The position numbers and the translations under genes are program-made. Shown piece by piece: positions 17,293 through 26,661 of a DNA stretch of 64,000 bases. Numbering within the stretch: position 1 is the stretch's first letter; every line of letters starts with the position of its first letter. The stretch comes from Paenibacillus sp. FSL K6-1330. GTDB taxonomy: Bacteria > Bacillota > Bacilli > Paenibacillales > Paenibacillaceae. Below the pieces are notes generated by a model. That model ran no database searches. It saw only the letters and a list, made by a program, of their open reading frames with translations, and was not told the DNA's origin. The DNA is taken from contig NZ_CP150269.1 of assembly GCF_037976825.1 (NCBI RefSeq), positions 4,105,501 through 4,169,500 of the forward strand, in the 5' to 3' direction.

Positions 17293-18642
17293 ATGATGCG
17301 AAAGAGAATGCCTTACCTGCTGATCCTGTCGTTGCTGCTGACCTCTTGTTTCATCTTCGGTACGAAAGCCGAAGCTGCAGACTATACGCAGGGCGTCGAT
17401 TTATCCGGAAGTACAGCTACCGTATGGTTCAAATCCGCCGTCAATACGAGTTGGGTCGATGTGCATTATAAAGTGAACAGCGGAGAACAGCAAAATTTCA
17501 GAATGGCTTACAACGCTAGCAAATCCCGATATGAACAGGCCATCTCAGGCATGGCCACCGGCCACGTGATTGCGTATTCTTTTACTTACAATAACGGAAC
17601 TCCAGCCTACGACACCGGTGTCTTTACTTACACCGCCGGATCCATTCCACCTCCCTCTACTTCCGGCTCCATTTATGACATTCATCCGTCCTCAATTCCC
17701 ATGCCTCCAAACGGCTCCGTCTCGGTGAAGATCATGAACGGGACCAATGGCGCTTATACCGATTCGCAAATATACTGGGGCGTTCTCGGCATCAATCCCG
17801 TTAACAATCAGTGGAGCTATCTGGACCTCAATGGCAATCTGATCCCCATCTCCAGCGCCTTGAATGATGCACCAGAACATCTAACCAAGAACGGCATCAA
17901 CTACGCCAACATTTATCACAAGGTCAGCGATGCTTCCTGGGTCACCTTGCCCCGGATCACGTCAGGTCGAATGTTCCTTAGCGTTGGCACTCCAATGTAC
18001 CTGAAGACCTATAACGATGGATTCGCCGGCCCCGATCTGAACAATCCGACCGATCCAAACCGCGATATCTATTTCGATTTCGTCGAATTCACGATTGACG
18101 CGGCTGGCTATCACGGCAATACGACACGTGTAGACGGATTCGGTTTTCCAATCCAGCATCGACTGATCAACAAATCCGGTTCCTTCGATCAAACCGTAGG
18201 TGAGTTCGAAAACGAAACCCGAAACGGAATCTTCGCCAAATTCCAGGCCGAAGTTCCTGCCGCCTTCAAATCGCTGGCCACGATTCATGCGCCTTATCGC
18301 ATCGTCGCGCCGATTCATGGTTCTTTCGCACAAGGTGGCGCAAATGCCAACTATTTCGGCGGGTACGCTCCATACAGTACACAGGATATTTTCCGATGCG
18401 ACGGCGCTTTAACGGATGCGGCAACCTGTGCAGCCATCAATCGCCATGTATATACGACTAATGACTGGAATAACGTGTCGAATTACTATCAGGCTGCGCC
18501 TGCCAATTATTACGCTAAATTCTGGCACGACCACAGCATTAACCGTTTGGCCTACGGGTTTCCATATGACGATGTCAACGGCCAGGCCGCTTACCTTGAA
18601 GTGGGCGATCCGAAAGGTCTGATCATCCGCATAGGCTGGTAA
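17293..18642 (+). CDS. Secreted GH64 beta-1,3-glucanase with N-terminal CBM56-like module
   Basis: 449 residues. A signal peptide (MMRKRMPYLLILSLLLTSC ... ending about AEA, residue 28) is followed by a carbohydrate-binding module of CBM56 type (about 30-118, YTQGVDLSGSTATVWFKSA ... WVDVHYKVN), a Pro/Ser linker (SIPPPSTSGS) and a GH64 catalytic domain (about 128-449; IYWGVLGINP, VDGFGFPIQHRL, LAYGFPYDDVNGQAAYLEV). GH64 enzymes release laminari-oligosaccharides from beta-1,3-glucan such as fungal cell walls; CBM56 binds beta-1,3-glucan. The first ATG lies 7 bases after GGAGG. It is a monocistronic exoenzyme gene typical of soil Paenibacillus. Confidence 0.9.
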   Translation: MMRKRMPYLLILSLLLTSCFIFGTKAEAADYTQGVDLSGSTATVWFKSAVNTSWVDVHYKVNSGEQQNFRMAYNASKSRYEQAISGMATGHVIAYSFTYNNGTPAYDTGVFTYTAGSIPPPSTSGSIYDIHPSSIPMPPNGSVSVKIMNGTNGAYTDSQIYWGVLGINPVNNQWSYLDLNGNLIPISSALNDAPEHLTKNGINYANIYHKVSDASWVTLPRITSGRMFLSVGTPMYLKTYNDGFAGPDLNNPTDPNRDIYFDFVEFTIDAAGYHGNTTRVDGFGFPIQHRLINKSGSFDQTVGEFENETRNGIFAKFQAEVPAAFKSLATIHAPYRIVAPIHGSFAQGGANANYFGGYAPYSTQDIFRCDGALTDAATCAAINRHVYTTNDWNNVSNYYQAAPANYYAKFWHDHSINRLAYGFPYDDVNGQAAYLEVGDPKGLIIRIGW

Positions 18643-18679
18643 ATCTTCAGTGAACGCTAAAGCGTTGGAAATCGCCGAT

Positions 18680-18753
18680 AGGAAAAAGAAACGCCGTCTT
18701 GGTATGAATGAAGTTTCCTTTTTCCTGTCTAGCAGACCAATGTTGATCAACAT
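18680..18753. repeat. Two inverted repeats downstream of the glucanase gene
   Basis: AGGAAAAAGAAAC (18680 on) and GTTTCCTTTTTCCT (ending 18726) form a long stem with one bulge and a loop of about 20 bases. Next to it is the 14-bp palindrome ATGTTGATCAACAT (18740-18753). The first may be an extra processing or termination hairpin; the second has no assigned role. Confidence 0.5.
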
Positions 18754-18828
18754 CAGGCATCCATCTAATCGGCAAATGTATATGTTTTTGTCTACCGACA
18801 GTTGATAAATTCAATCATCAATTATAAA

Positions 18829-18865
18829 CAAAAACGATGCCACAAAGTCATCGTTTTTGTTTTTT
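18829..18865 (+). terminator. Terminator
   Basis: AAAAACGATG and CATCGTTTTT pair around CCACAAAGT and are followed by GTTTTTT, about 190 bases after the GH64 stop. Confidence 0.75.
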
Positions 18866-18965
18866 AACTATCAATAGATTGCATGAATCCTACTGTTTAC
18901 GTTTTAGTTGCAAAACAGCAGTCATTACTCTGGTTAGCCATCCCTTCAGTTTTGTTGCACAACGA

Positions 18966-20414
18966 TTACATCGCTTTCGGAACGTTTGATGAATCTGTCG
19001 GTTTAGGAGAACGAATAAACATCAAGGCTAATATCGCACCCGCAAAAGCAACGATTCCAGACCAAAGGAAAGCTTGCTGAAAACCATGATTAAGAGCTGC
19101 CACAGGATTAGAATCTGATATGGAAGCCGTAGTTGATGCAGCGATCGCTACCATGATAGCAAGGCTTATAGCTGATCCTATCTGATAGCTTGTATTAGCG
19201 AGTCCAGATGCAAGCCCCGCTTCTTCAGGCTTGGCTCCCGACATAGCAGCCATCATAGAAGGAATATAGGCTAAAGACATTCCGAGAGCACCTAAAAGTG
19301 AAGCTGGAAGTACATTGATAAGGAAACTGCCATCCACAGGCGTATTGGTTGAGAATAAGAGCATTGAGCCTCCAAGGGCAATCAATCCAATCACAATGTT
19401 TGCTTTTATACCGAATTTACCGATCAATTTGCCCGTAATAACGATCATGAAGATAGCAATCAAAATCGTCATCGGGAGCAGACCAATCCCTCCAGCGAAA
19501 GCTGAGAACTTTAGTACCTGCTGCATATAAAGGTTCAGGAAGTACCATAATGGTATCCAACCACCAGATAACATGATAAGCGCGATATTGCCGGCAGCCA
19601 GGTTAGGCGCCTTAAAGATTCGAAGGGGTACAAGCGGTTCCTTTTTGATTAGCTGAATGATGAGGAAAAGAATAAACAATATCACTCCTGCGATAAGTGT
19701 CCACACGGTGATCGGTGCTCCCCATCCATTATGTTCTGCAGTCACGATGCCGTAAACGATTAAAACCAATGATGCTGTGACCGATATGGATCCTGCTATA
19801 TCGATGCTTCCTTTTCTGCGTATACCTTTTGCTAAAAGACCAGGAGATAAGAGTAAGGCGACAATCCCAACAGGTACATTAATTAAGAAGGTCCATTGCC
19901 AACTTAGCCACTCCGTTATAACACCACCCAGAAATACCCCTGCTGATCCTCCCGCAGCTGCCGAAGCACCCCAGAACCCCAGCGCTTTACCCAATTCTTT
20001 AGGATTACCGCTGAACAACATCATCACGATGGTTAGAGCTGAAGGTGCTATTAAAGCGGAACCGAATCCTTGCAGTGCACGACCGATGTTTAGTGACTCT
20101 TCGTTCCATGCAAAACCAGCGAGTAAAGATGCTACTGTGAGAATCATGAAACCCCACATGAACATGCGCCGTTGTCCAAAGAGGTCTGATAATCGGCCAC
20201 CGAGTAGTAAGAGCCCCCCGAAGAAAATCACATAAGCGTTAAAGACCCATTGTAAACTTTCCTGAGTATATCCAAGCGCTTCTTTGATTGCTGGCAATGC
20301 AACTCCGATAATCGATGTATCCATAATCACCATAAAATTCGCAAGACATAACAATGCTAGTGCCATCCATCGTTTTGGATCTGCTTGTAAAAGAACCTGC
20401 TCTTGTTTTGACAT
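18966..20414 (-). CDS. MFS drug exporter, DHA2 (14-TM) family
   Basis: 482 residues with about 14 hydrophobic segments. Family motifs: DTSIIGVALPAIKEAL (helix 1 motif D1), GGRLSDLFGQRRMFMWG (motif A between helices 2 and 3), and ALQGFGSALIAPSALTIV with GSAGVFLGGVITEWLSWQWTFLINVPVG (motif C/EmrB type). Proton-driven export of toxic compounds is the usual role. The ATG follows AAAGGAGGTTGGATTTATA. The promoter carries a CsoR-like operator (20540-20563), so the exporter may respond to a metal, persulfide or aldehyde signal; no CsoR gene is in the window. Confidence 0.9.
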   Translation of the reverse strand: MSKQEQVLLQADPKRWMALALLCLANFMVIMDTSIIGVALPAIKEALGYTQESLQWVFNAYVIFFGGLLLLGGRLSDLFGQRRMFMWGFMILTVASLLAGFAWNEESLNIGRALQGFGSALIAPSALTIVMMLFSGNPKELGKALGFWGASAAAGGSAGVFLGGVITEWLSWQWTFLINVPVGIVALLLSPGLLAKGIRRKGSIDIAGSISVTASLVLIVYGIVTAEHNGWGAPITVWTLIAGVILFILFLIIQLIKKEPLVPLRIFKAPNLAAGNIALIMLSGGWIPLWYFLNLYMQQVLKFSAFAGGIGLLPMTILIAIFMIVITGKLIGKFGIKANIVIGLIALGGSMLLFSTNTPVDGSFLINVLPASLLGALGMSLAYIPSMMAAMSGAKPEEAGLASGLANTSYQIGSAISLAIMVAIAASTTASISDSNPVAALNHGFQQAFLWSGIVAFAGAILALMFIRSPKPTDSSNVPKAM

Positions 20415-20539
20415 TATAAATCCAACCTCCTTTAGCTACTTATCACCAGGTTCTTTTGATTCAATAAATTAACGCTCGCGGCGGCCGCCTTAGAAAGTGA
20501 GTTAATTTCAAACCATTATTTACCGGTGAGATTTGTAAT

Positions 20540-20570
20540 TATAGTATACCCCCCTATCCTATAATGTCAA
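20540..20570 (-). promoter_or_regulatory. Promoter with CsoR/FrmR-like operator
   Basis: Minus strand -35 TTGACA (20565-20570), 16-bp spacer, -10 TATACT (20543-20548). The spacer holds six G, flanked by TATAG-G-ATA and TAT-A-CTATA arms (plus strand TATAGTATACCCCCCTATCC..., 20540-20563). A pseudo-palindrome of A/T arms around a 4-6 bp G/C tract is the known operator type of CsoR/RcnR-family repressors. Confidence 0.6.
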
Positions 20571-20706
20571 TAAATTTTTTATTCAATAATAAAATTTTAG
20601 GCAGCCCTCAACAGAGTTCTCCCCTTCCTTCTGCTGCTAATGTAAATACTTAAATGGAACAAAATTCGCCTATATTTTTCACACAAAAAGATACAGAAAT
20701 AATAAA

Positions 20707-20733
20707 AAGCGCAGAACATGAAGTTCTACGCTT
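20707..20733 (-). terminator. Terminator of the two-module VOC gene
   Basis: On the minus strand AAGCGTAGAACTTCATGTTCTGCGCTT is a stem-loop followed by TTTATT, about 50 bases past the stop. Confidence 0.75.
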
Positions 20734-20780
20734 ACAAATTGAAGAGGAGCAATAGCGTCGTCGAGTGGAATTCGAAATTC

Positions 20781-21737
20781 TCAACCTTGTCTAAAAATGA
20801 GCGTGGTTCCATGAAGTGAGGCACCCGGTACAAAAACATCACCTCTCGCTGTCTCGAGCACAGAAAAGCCATTCGATTCAAGGTACAGCCTCGTGACAGA
20901 AAGATCGCGCACTTTTACCACGTATCCAACGAATCCAGGTAAAGAAGGGAGCGCTTCTCCAGGAAGAAAATCGGTTAAATGGGACTTGGAAATGATCATA
21001 ATGCGTCCACCACCGAGATCAAATATAAATTCCCTCCCTTCTGTTTGCGGCTCGACTCCCAAATAAAGTTGATAACGCTCCACACATGCTATAAGCTCCG
21101 GATCCTCGACACACAAAATCGTTTCGACTAACTCGATTGCCCCATTCGGATGATCCGTATGAATCTTTGTCTTCAATATGTTCGAAGGTGGATTTTCGGC
21201 AAATGCCAACCGTCCTTCGGACACTTGGTCGTCATCGACTTCCAATAAACGTACAGGTACCATTTGAGTACCAGTCTTCGTCTCCACGGGACGTTGTACG
21301 GTACTTACACCTCCATGTCCGACTTTTCCCTGTTCCAGACGAGCTGCAGAAGTGATTGCATCAAAAGTAGAGAAGACCAATATATGCGTCCCCTCAAAGC
21401 GGGCAAGACATCCAGAGATCGTCGCAACCGTACGTTTGATCGAAGCAATGATTCGAGATCTTACAGCTGGAGGAGCCGAAAGTGGAATAAGATGGGCATC
21501 GTCGGGAATTCTCCCCCCTTCCTTCACGATCGTTACGATTTCAATAAAATTTTCGACGAAGTCGATGTGAGCATTAGCTGCTCCCAACGGTTTAGGGGTC
21601 TCCCCCTCTTGTTCCGCCATCGTCGGATACGCCGGCGGCGTGGATACGAAGCCTAGCTTACGATACAGCTCCAATGCCGTCTCCATATCTTGGACAACAT
21701 GCCCGACATGATGAATTTTGTCAATTTCAGTACCCAT
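20781..21737 (-). CDS. Two-module VOC family protein
   Basis: 318 residues. The N-terminal part begins IDKIHHVGHVVQDMETALELYRKLGF, a VOC opening with a metal-ligand His; a second, more divergent VOC module occupies about 190-318 (IHTDHPNGAIELVETILCVED ... LGVEPQTEGREFIFDLGGGRIMII ... GFVGYVVKVRDLSVTRLYLESNGFSV). The length and two-domain layout resemble Glyoxalase_3-type or ring-cleavage dioxygenase-like proteins, but the substrate is unknown. The ATG follows GAGGAGGTTGTACG. It sits downstream of the MarR-GNAT pair in the same direction, 47 bp after the GNAT stop, so it could be read with them. Confidence 0.82.
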   Translation of the reverse strand: MGTEIDKIHHVGHVVQDMETALELYRKLGFVSTPPAYPTMAEQEGETPKPLGAANAHIDFVENFIEIVTIVKEGGRIPDDAHLIPLSAPPAVRSRIIASIKRTVATISGCLARFEGTHILVFSTFDAITSAARLEQGKVGHGGVSTVQRPVETKTGTQMVPVRLLEVDDDQVSEGRLAFAENPPSNILKTKIHTDHPNGAIELVETILCVEDPELIACVERYQLYLGVEPQTEGREFIFDLGGGRIMIISKSHLTDFLPGEALPSLPGFVGYVVKVRDLSVTRLYLESNGFSVLETARGDVFVPGASLHGTTLIFRQG

Positions 21738-21784
21738 CGTACAACCTCCTCATTATCTAACCATATTAATAGCTGAAAGCCATT

Positions 21785-22333
<549 letters not shown>

Positions 22334-22786
22334 TCAATACAATCTCTTGTTGCCCTTTTTTACAAACTCCCAGTCTTTTTCAACGTTTTTTCTGACTCTT
22401 TGCAGCAGATTAAACATGACTTCTACTTCACTTTCGGAAAGTCCCTCTAATGCAACCGTATTGGAGTAATCATGTTCTCTTTTTATAAAAGGATATACAT
22501 GTTTCCCTTTCACTGTTGGAAAGAGTTTTTTGATTTTTCTATTATGTTGATCTTCTTTCTTTTCAATAAAGCCATGAAGTTCAAGCTTTTTGATAGCACG
22601 GGCTGCAGTTGTTCGATCTACTTTTATCATCTCAGCTAACTTCTCTTGAATGATTCCTGGGTTTTCACATACTCGAACAAGGTACAGATACTGTCCTTTC
22701 GTCAGGTCATATTCTTTAAATTCTATATTGCTTATCGAATCTAATGCCCTTGCGATCATTCCAATTTCACGAAGAATTCCTTTCAT
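22334..22786 (-). CDS. MarR-family transcriptional regulator
   Basis: 150 residues with a MarR winged helix: LTKGQYLYLVRVCENPGIIQEKLAEMIKVDRTTAARAIKKLELHGFIEKK (about 35-85), including the wing. MarR proteins usually repress neighbouring efflux or detoxification genes and are released by small phenolic or oxidising ligands. The ATG follows CGAGGGAGTCAAAGT. First gene of the unit MarR-GNAT (and possibly the VOC gene). The upstream region has a repeated TTGCAT/ATGCAA motif (around 22820-22870: TGTAAATGCAATAAAA and TTGCATTTGCAACA) that may be its operator. Confidence 0.88.
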   Translation of the reverse strand: MKGILREIGMIARALDSISNIEFKEYDLTKGQYLYLVRVCENPGIIQEKLAEMIKVDRTTAARAIKKLELHGFIEKKEDQHNRKIKKLFPTVKGKHVYPFIKREHDYSNTVALEGLSESEVEVMFNLLQRVRKNVEKDWEFVKKGNKRLY

Positions 22787-22987
22787 ACTTTGACTCCCTC
22801 GTTTTCATTCATGTTGTAAATGCAATAAAAATATAGATGTAGTTTAATCTATTTATGTTGCATTTGCAACAAATAAGATGATAAATAGATCGCGTGCGTA
22901 AAATGACCAGTATAAATTGATTCACTCGACTTATAATGCGTATTAACCTCGGATTGGGAAGGACACGGCACTTTCAGGCGGCGTTCC

Positions 22988-23116
22988 ATGAACAAAGACC
23001 ACTTCAATGAATTGTCCTTATTCATCGAAATGGTCATTAGATTCAAGCTGCACTCGTATTCTTGACGGCACCGTACCAGAAGAAGAAATCCATGAACTGA
23101 TCAAACAGAACTATGT
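22988..23116 (+). pseudogene. Remnant of a MmcQ/YjbR-family gene
   Basis: A frame starting MNKDHFN and, after a frame change, ILDGTVPEEEIHELIKQNYVL. MNKxHW and LDGTVPEEEIxELI are the characteristic C-terminal segments of MmcQ/YjbR DNA-binding-like proteins (about 110-120 residues). The N-terminal two thirds are absent and no stop-delimited gene remains; the fragment runs into the 3' end of the DHFR-like gene on the other strand. Confidence 0.5.
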
Positions 23117-23121
23117 TTTAA

Positions 23122-23709
23122 CTATGGCGTCTTCTCAAGGTTAACATGGTTCACTTCATTCCCATCCGAATGATAGATGAGCTGTACAACCCCAGTGGAG
23201 AACGTTTTTGCATTTACCAGCTTTAAATTCAACCTTTGCTTGATATCCATAAACAACGGTTTTCCTTCTCCCAAAATGACAGGGTGAACCGATAATCTGA
23301 ATTCATCAACCAGCCCTAACTGGATAAAGGTTGTAATAAGGCTTGCTCCCCCATATAACCAGATGTCTTTACCTGGCTTATTCTTTAATGCATGTACTTC
23401 CTCAAGGATATGATTGTTGATGTAAGTTGCTTTATGGTCGCTCCCTTTTTGCGTCCTTGAAAACACATATTTTTCTTTACTGTGAACGATTGACCATAAT
23501 TCTTGTTCAGTTTCCGGATGATCCGTTTCAGGTGTAAATTGCCCCCATAAATCATAACTTTTTCTGCCATACAAAATCGTATCGATTTGATTTAAGAAAT
23601 CCATAAACCCCATCTCCGGGTCCATAATGCACCAATCTACTTCCCCATTTTTCCCTTCAATAAAACCATCTAACGTAACTGCTAAATCTAAAATGATTCT
23701 TCGGCTCAT
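23122..23709 (-). CDS. Dihydrofolate reductase family protein (RibD C-terminal-like)
   Basis: 195 residues with the DHFR/RibD_C fold: RRIILDLAVTLDGFIEGKNGEVDW at the N-terminus, DTILYGRKSYDLW in the middle, DIWLYGGASLITTFIQLGLVDEFRLSVHPVILGEGKPLF toward the end (nucleotide-binding GG). Such YyaP/YwjB-like proteins are common in Bacillales and have no assigned substrate. The ATG follows GGAGTAATAAATC. Single-gene unit. Confidence 0.88.
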   Translation of the reverse strand: MSRRIILDLAVTLDGFIEGKNGEVDWCIMDPEMGFMDFLNQIDTILYGRKSYDLWGQFTPETDHPETEQELWSIVHSKEKYVFSRTQKGSDHKATYINNHILEEVHALKNKPGKDIWLYGGASLITTFIQLGLVDEFRLSVHPVILGEGKPLFMDIKQRLNLKLVNAKTFSTGVVQLIYHSDGNEVNHVNLEKTP

Positions 23710-23952
23710 GATTTATTACTCCTTTCGGGATTTACCACTCAGTGTATCCCATCATTATGTCATCTAATGTCTTATTTAATAAGAACGGGAAGACTTTTCA
23801 TTCTTGTGTCCATTGACCCAGTGCAAGTATAGACCTATTTCCTAAAAAATTGATTGCAAGCCGTGAACCTCGGCATATATGATAAGATCACGAATCCGTT
23901 AAGGATTCCATAATCCGGCATTGATTCTGCCATTTCATGAGGGGGATTTTAT

Positions 23953-26382
23953 CTGAAACGCAAACTCATCGTCAAAGCAATGACCACAGCCGCGCTGCTG
24001 AGCGCATGCGCGTATCCCGTCCACGCGAATTCCATTTCGCTGAGCGATATCAATCAATCCTATGCCAAGGATGCGATTCTGGAATTAGTGGAACAGGGCA
24101 TTATCAATGGAAAGGGCAACGGCAAGTTCGATCCGACCGGCAAAATCGAGCGCCAGGACTTTGCCATTATCTTGGCGAAGGCATTAAACCTTGATGTGTC
24201 GCCGAAGCCGGCGGATTCAACGTTCAGCGACGTCCCGCAGGACCACTACTCCTACTCATTCGTAGAGGCTGCGGTTAAAGCCGGCTTAATCAAAGGCCAG
24301 GGCAATGGGGAGTTTGGCATGGGACAGAACCTAACTCGACAAGACATGGCGGTGTTGTTTGTTCGAGCATTGGGCGTTGAGGTTGAGGGCATGGGCAGCC
24401 AGCTGAAACTCTCCGATGCGGCGAGCATCTCCTACTATGCCAAGGATGCCGTTGCAGCCGCCATTGAGCTTGGGCTTATGAACGGCATGAATGGAAAGGA
24501 GTTCAACCCAGTCGGTCAAGCGGACAGGCAATCGGTCGCCTTAGTCGCCAATCGATTCCTGAAAGTGAAAGAGCAGCTAGATACCCCGTCAGAACAGCCA
24601 GTCCAGACGCCCAAACCCGACGAGGTAACACCTCCTCCTGCTGAGAAGCCGACGCAGAATCCAACGCCGTCTACCGGAGGCAGCAGCGGCGGATCAACCG
24701 TGCCAAGCTATCCGAATCCGGGCAACCCAAGCTCGCCAGATAGCGCTGCTCCGATTGTAAGGCTTTTGTCTGCCTCCTCCGTTCTCATAGGGGAGAACGT
24801 GGCGGTCACTAGCAATGAAACCGGTTTCGTTTACTTAGTCCCCTATTCCCTAAACACCAACACGAAAGCGCAGCTTGAAACCTCTGTCGCCGAAAAGCTT
24901 GCCAGTAAATCCGTCGTTGCAGCGGCTCAAGCGGAAACACTCATTGCAACGGCGAATCTGTCAGCGGGCGACTACAAAGCGTATGCGGTCGACGCTGCAG
25001 GCAATGTGTCCGCGCCAACCGGCAAAATTACGCTTTCAGCGCTGCAGTTGGAACAGCCGGCCTTGCATTTTTCCGATGCACGGACGCTCGTCATCACATA
25101 CAATGAGACCCTTAACCCCCTCTTCGTTCCAACTGCCCATGAATTATCGGTATATACCAAGGATGGTGAGGTACAATTACCGAAAGAGGTTGAACATATT
25201 AACATTACGGGCCGAACCGTTGTTGTTGCCCTAGCGGAATCACTGCCGATGGCAAGGCCGGTGGAGGTCGTATATGATCCGTCTTCAGCCGCCACCGCGA
25301 TCCGCAGTGCAACAGGAACGATCTCACCTGCATTCGGGCCGATCATGGTTCAGTATTTGCCGGACAACGTAAGGGAATTGTTTGAAGCGCTGATCACCGA
25401 AGCCGAGGCGCTGCGCGACACCTCAATTCCAGGGAACACAGCCGGCACTTACCCGTCGTTCGCGTTTGAGCAATTAAACCAGGCGATCTTGAACGCCTAC
25501 TCCATCACAGACAACCCGAATTCGCCTGCTGCAAGTTTGGCAATCGGTTATAACGATCTGATCCAACAAATGAAAGCCTTCAAAAACAGCCGAATAGAGT
25601 CCCTAAGGGTCTCTCTTGCCGAGGAAAATGCATCGTTTGTATTAAATAGCAACATGTTGCGCGTGAATGGCATGTCAGCCCAAATTACGGACTCCTCGCT
25701 AGACGAAGATCGATATGATATAAGGAATATTAGAAACCTTATCGAGGTAACGAGAGGCGATGCTTTCATAGAATTGGACATTCGTTATGACTCTGTCACT
25801 AATAGGTACGAGATTCAATCAGAAGGCCAAACGATAGGACATATCGAGATCGAGACTTCGGATCCATCGCTCATCCAGTTAACCGCCCGTGATCATGGCA
25901 TCCATGTAGCACCTGTTCCGAATGTCGATCAAGACCGCCCGGTCTCCCTGATCTTTAAAGTTTTCGAGAAGGATGCAGAAATCGACAAAGTCGAATTGCC
26001 CATCCGATTTGATTCCGAGCCTCCAACGGTTACAGAAGTTACTTACGACAGCGCTCAAGGACTCTTCTTATTCCAATCCAGTGAACCGGTATACTCTTAT
26101 CCTCAGACCATTCAACTAAGAGCACAAGTGGATTATTCCGGTAACGGCGATTTCAGCCAAAATTCCATCGATATCTTCCCGTTAGTGGACGGAGAAGACT
26201 TCAATTTAGAAATCACACTGGATAAACGCGCCGTCACGCTCCAGCTTACCCCTATGGGCATTTCCAAGCTGGCCACCCAGCTTCCAGGTGGAAAGTTCAA
26301 AATCATGATTAACGGCATGAGTGATTTCGCTATGAATTGGCAGCCGGAGATTCATATCATTGACGCGCCGGAAACACCATAA
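23953..26382 (+). CDS. SLH-domain cell-surface protein, CTG start
   Basis: About 809 residues from the CTG at 23953. That start gives a complete signal peptide (basic KRK, hydrophobic MTTAALLSACAYPVHA), lies 7 bases after GAGGGGG, and is preferred over the ATG at 23980, which has no ribosome binding site and would lose the basic N-region. Three SLH modules follow (about 30-205; each ends in a GxxNGKF...R.D-type motif such as IINGKGNGKFDPTGKIERQD), then a Pro/Thr/Ser linker (TPKPDEVTPPPAEKPTQNP, STGGSSGGS) and beta-rich domains. SLH modules anchor proteins to pyruvylated cell-wall polymers, so this is an outer-surface protein; the function of the C-terminal part is unknown. A long hairpin terminator lies 125 bases downstream. 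Confidence 0.85.
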   Translation: MKRKLIVKAMTTAALLSACAYPVHANSISLSDINQSYAKDAILELVEQGIINGKGNGKFDPTGKIERQDFAIILAKALNLDVSPKPADSTFSDVPQDHYSYSFVEAAVKAGLIKGQGNGEFGMGQNLTRQDMAVLFVRALGVEVEGMGSQLKLSDAASISYYAKDAVAAAIELGLMNGMNGKEFNPVGQADRQSVALVANRFLKVKEQLDTPSEQPVQTPKPDEVTPPPAEKPTQNPTPSTGGSSGGSTVPSYPNPGNPSSPDSAAPIVRLLSASSVLIGENVAVTSNETGFVYLVPYSLNTNTKAQLETSVAEKLASKSVVAAAQAETLIATANLSAGDYKAYAVDAAGNVSAPTGKITLSALQLEQPALHFSDARTLVITYNETLNPLFVPTAHELSVYTKDGEVQLPKEVEHINITGRTVVVALAESLPMARPVEVVYDPSSAATAIRSATGTISPAFGPIMVQYLPDNVRELFEALITEAEALRDTSIPGNTAGTYPSFAFEQLNQAILNAYSITDNPNSPAASLAIGYNDLIQQMKAFKNSRIESLRVSLAEENASFVLNSNMLRVNGMSAQITDSSLDEDRYDIRNIRNLIEVTRGDAFIELDIRYDSVTNRYEIQSEGQTIGHIEIETSDPSLIQLTARDHGIHVAPVPNVDQDRPVSLIFKVFEKDAEIDKVELPIRFDSEPPTVTEVTYDSAQGLFLFQSSEPVYSYPQTIQLRAQVDYSGNGDFSQNSIDIFPLVDGEDFNLEITLDKRAVTLQLTPMGISKLATQLPGGKFKIMINGMSDFAMNWQPEIHIIDAPETP

Positions 26383-26507
26383 ACAGATGGAAGCCCGGAT
26401 TTTTCAAGGAAGTACCCACGTTGTTCATTGCTACTCGTATATCCTCACTCTCGCAAAGTTAGATGGATTTGTTGTGTAAAAAGAGTTGAATTCCCTTCCA
26501 ACATACA

Positions 26508-26546
26508 AAATCCCACTGATTCTTAATTTGATCAGTGGGATTTATT
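26508..26546. terminator. Terminator between convergent genes
   Basis: AAATCCCACTGAT and ATCAGTGGGATTT form a 13-bp perfect stem followed by ATTATC; usable in both directions for the SLH gene and the YdeI-like gene. Confidence 0.8.
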
Positions 26547-26661
26547 ATCTGTGCGGACCCTTTAGATGAATATGTATTAATTTACTATATAACAGGCAGC
26601 ACCTTTGTATGTGGGGCAGAACTGAGTCAAATACTCCAGGCTGTTGCTCGTGTGTTGTCGA

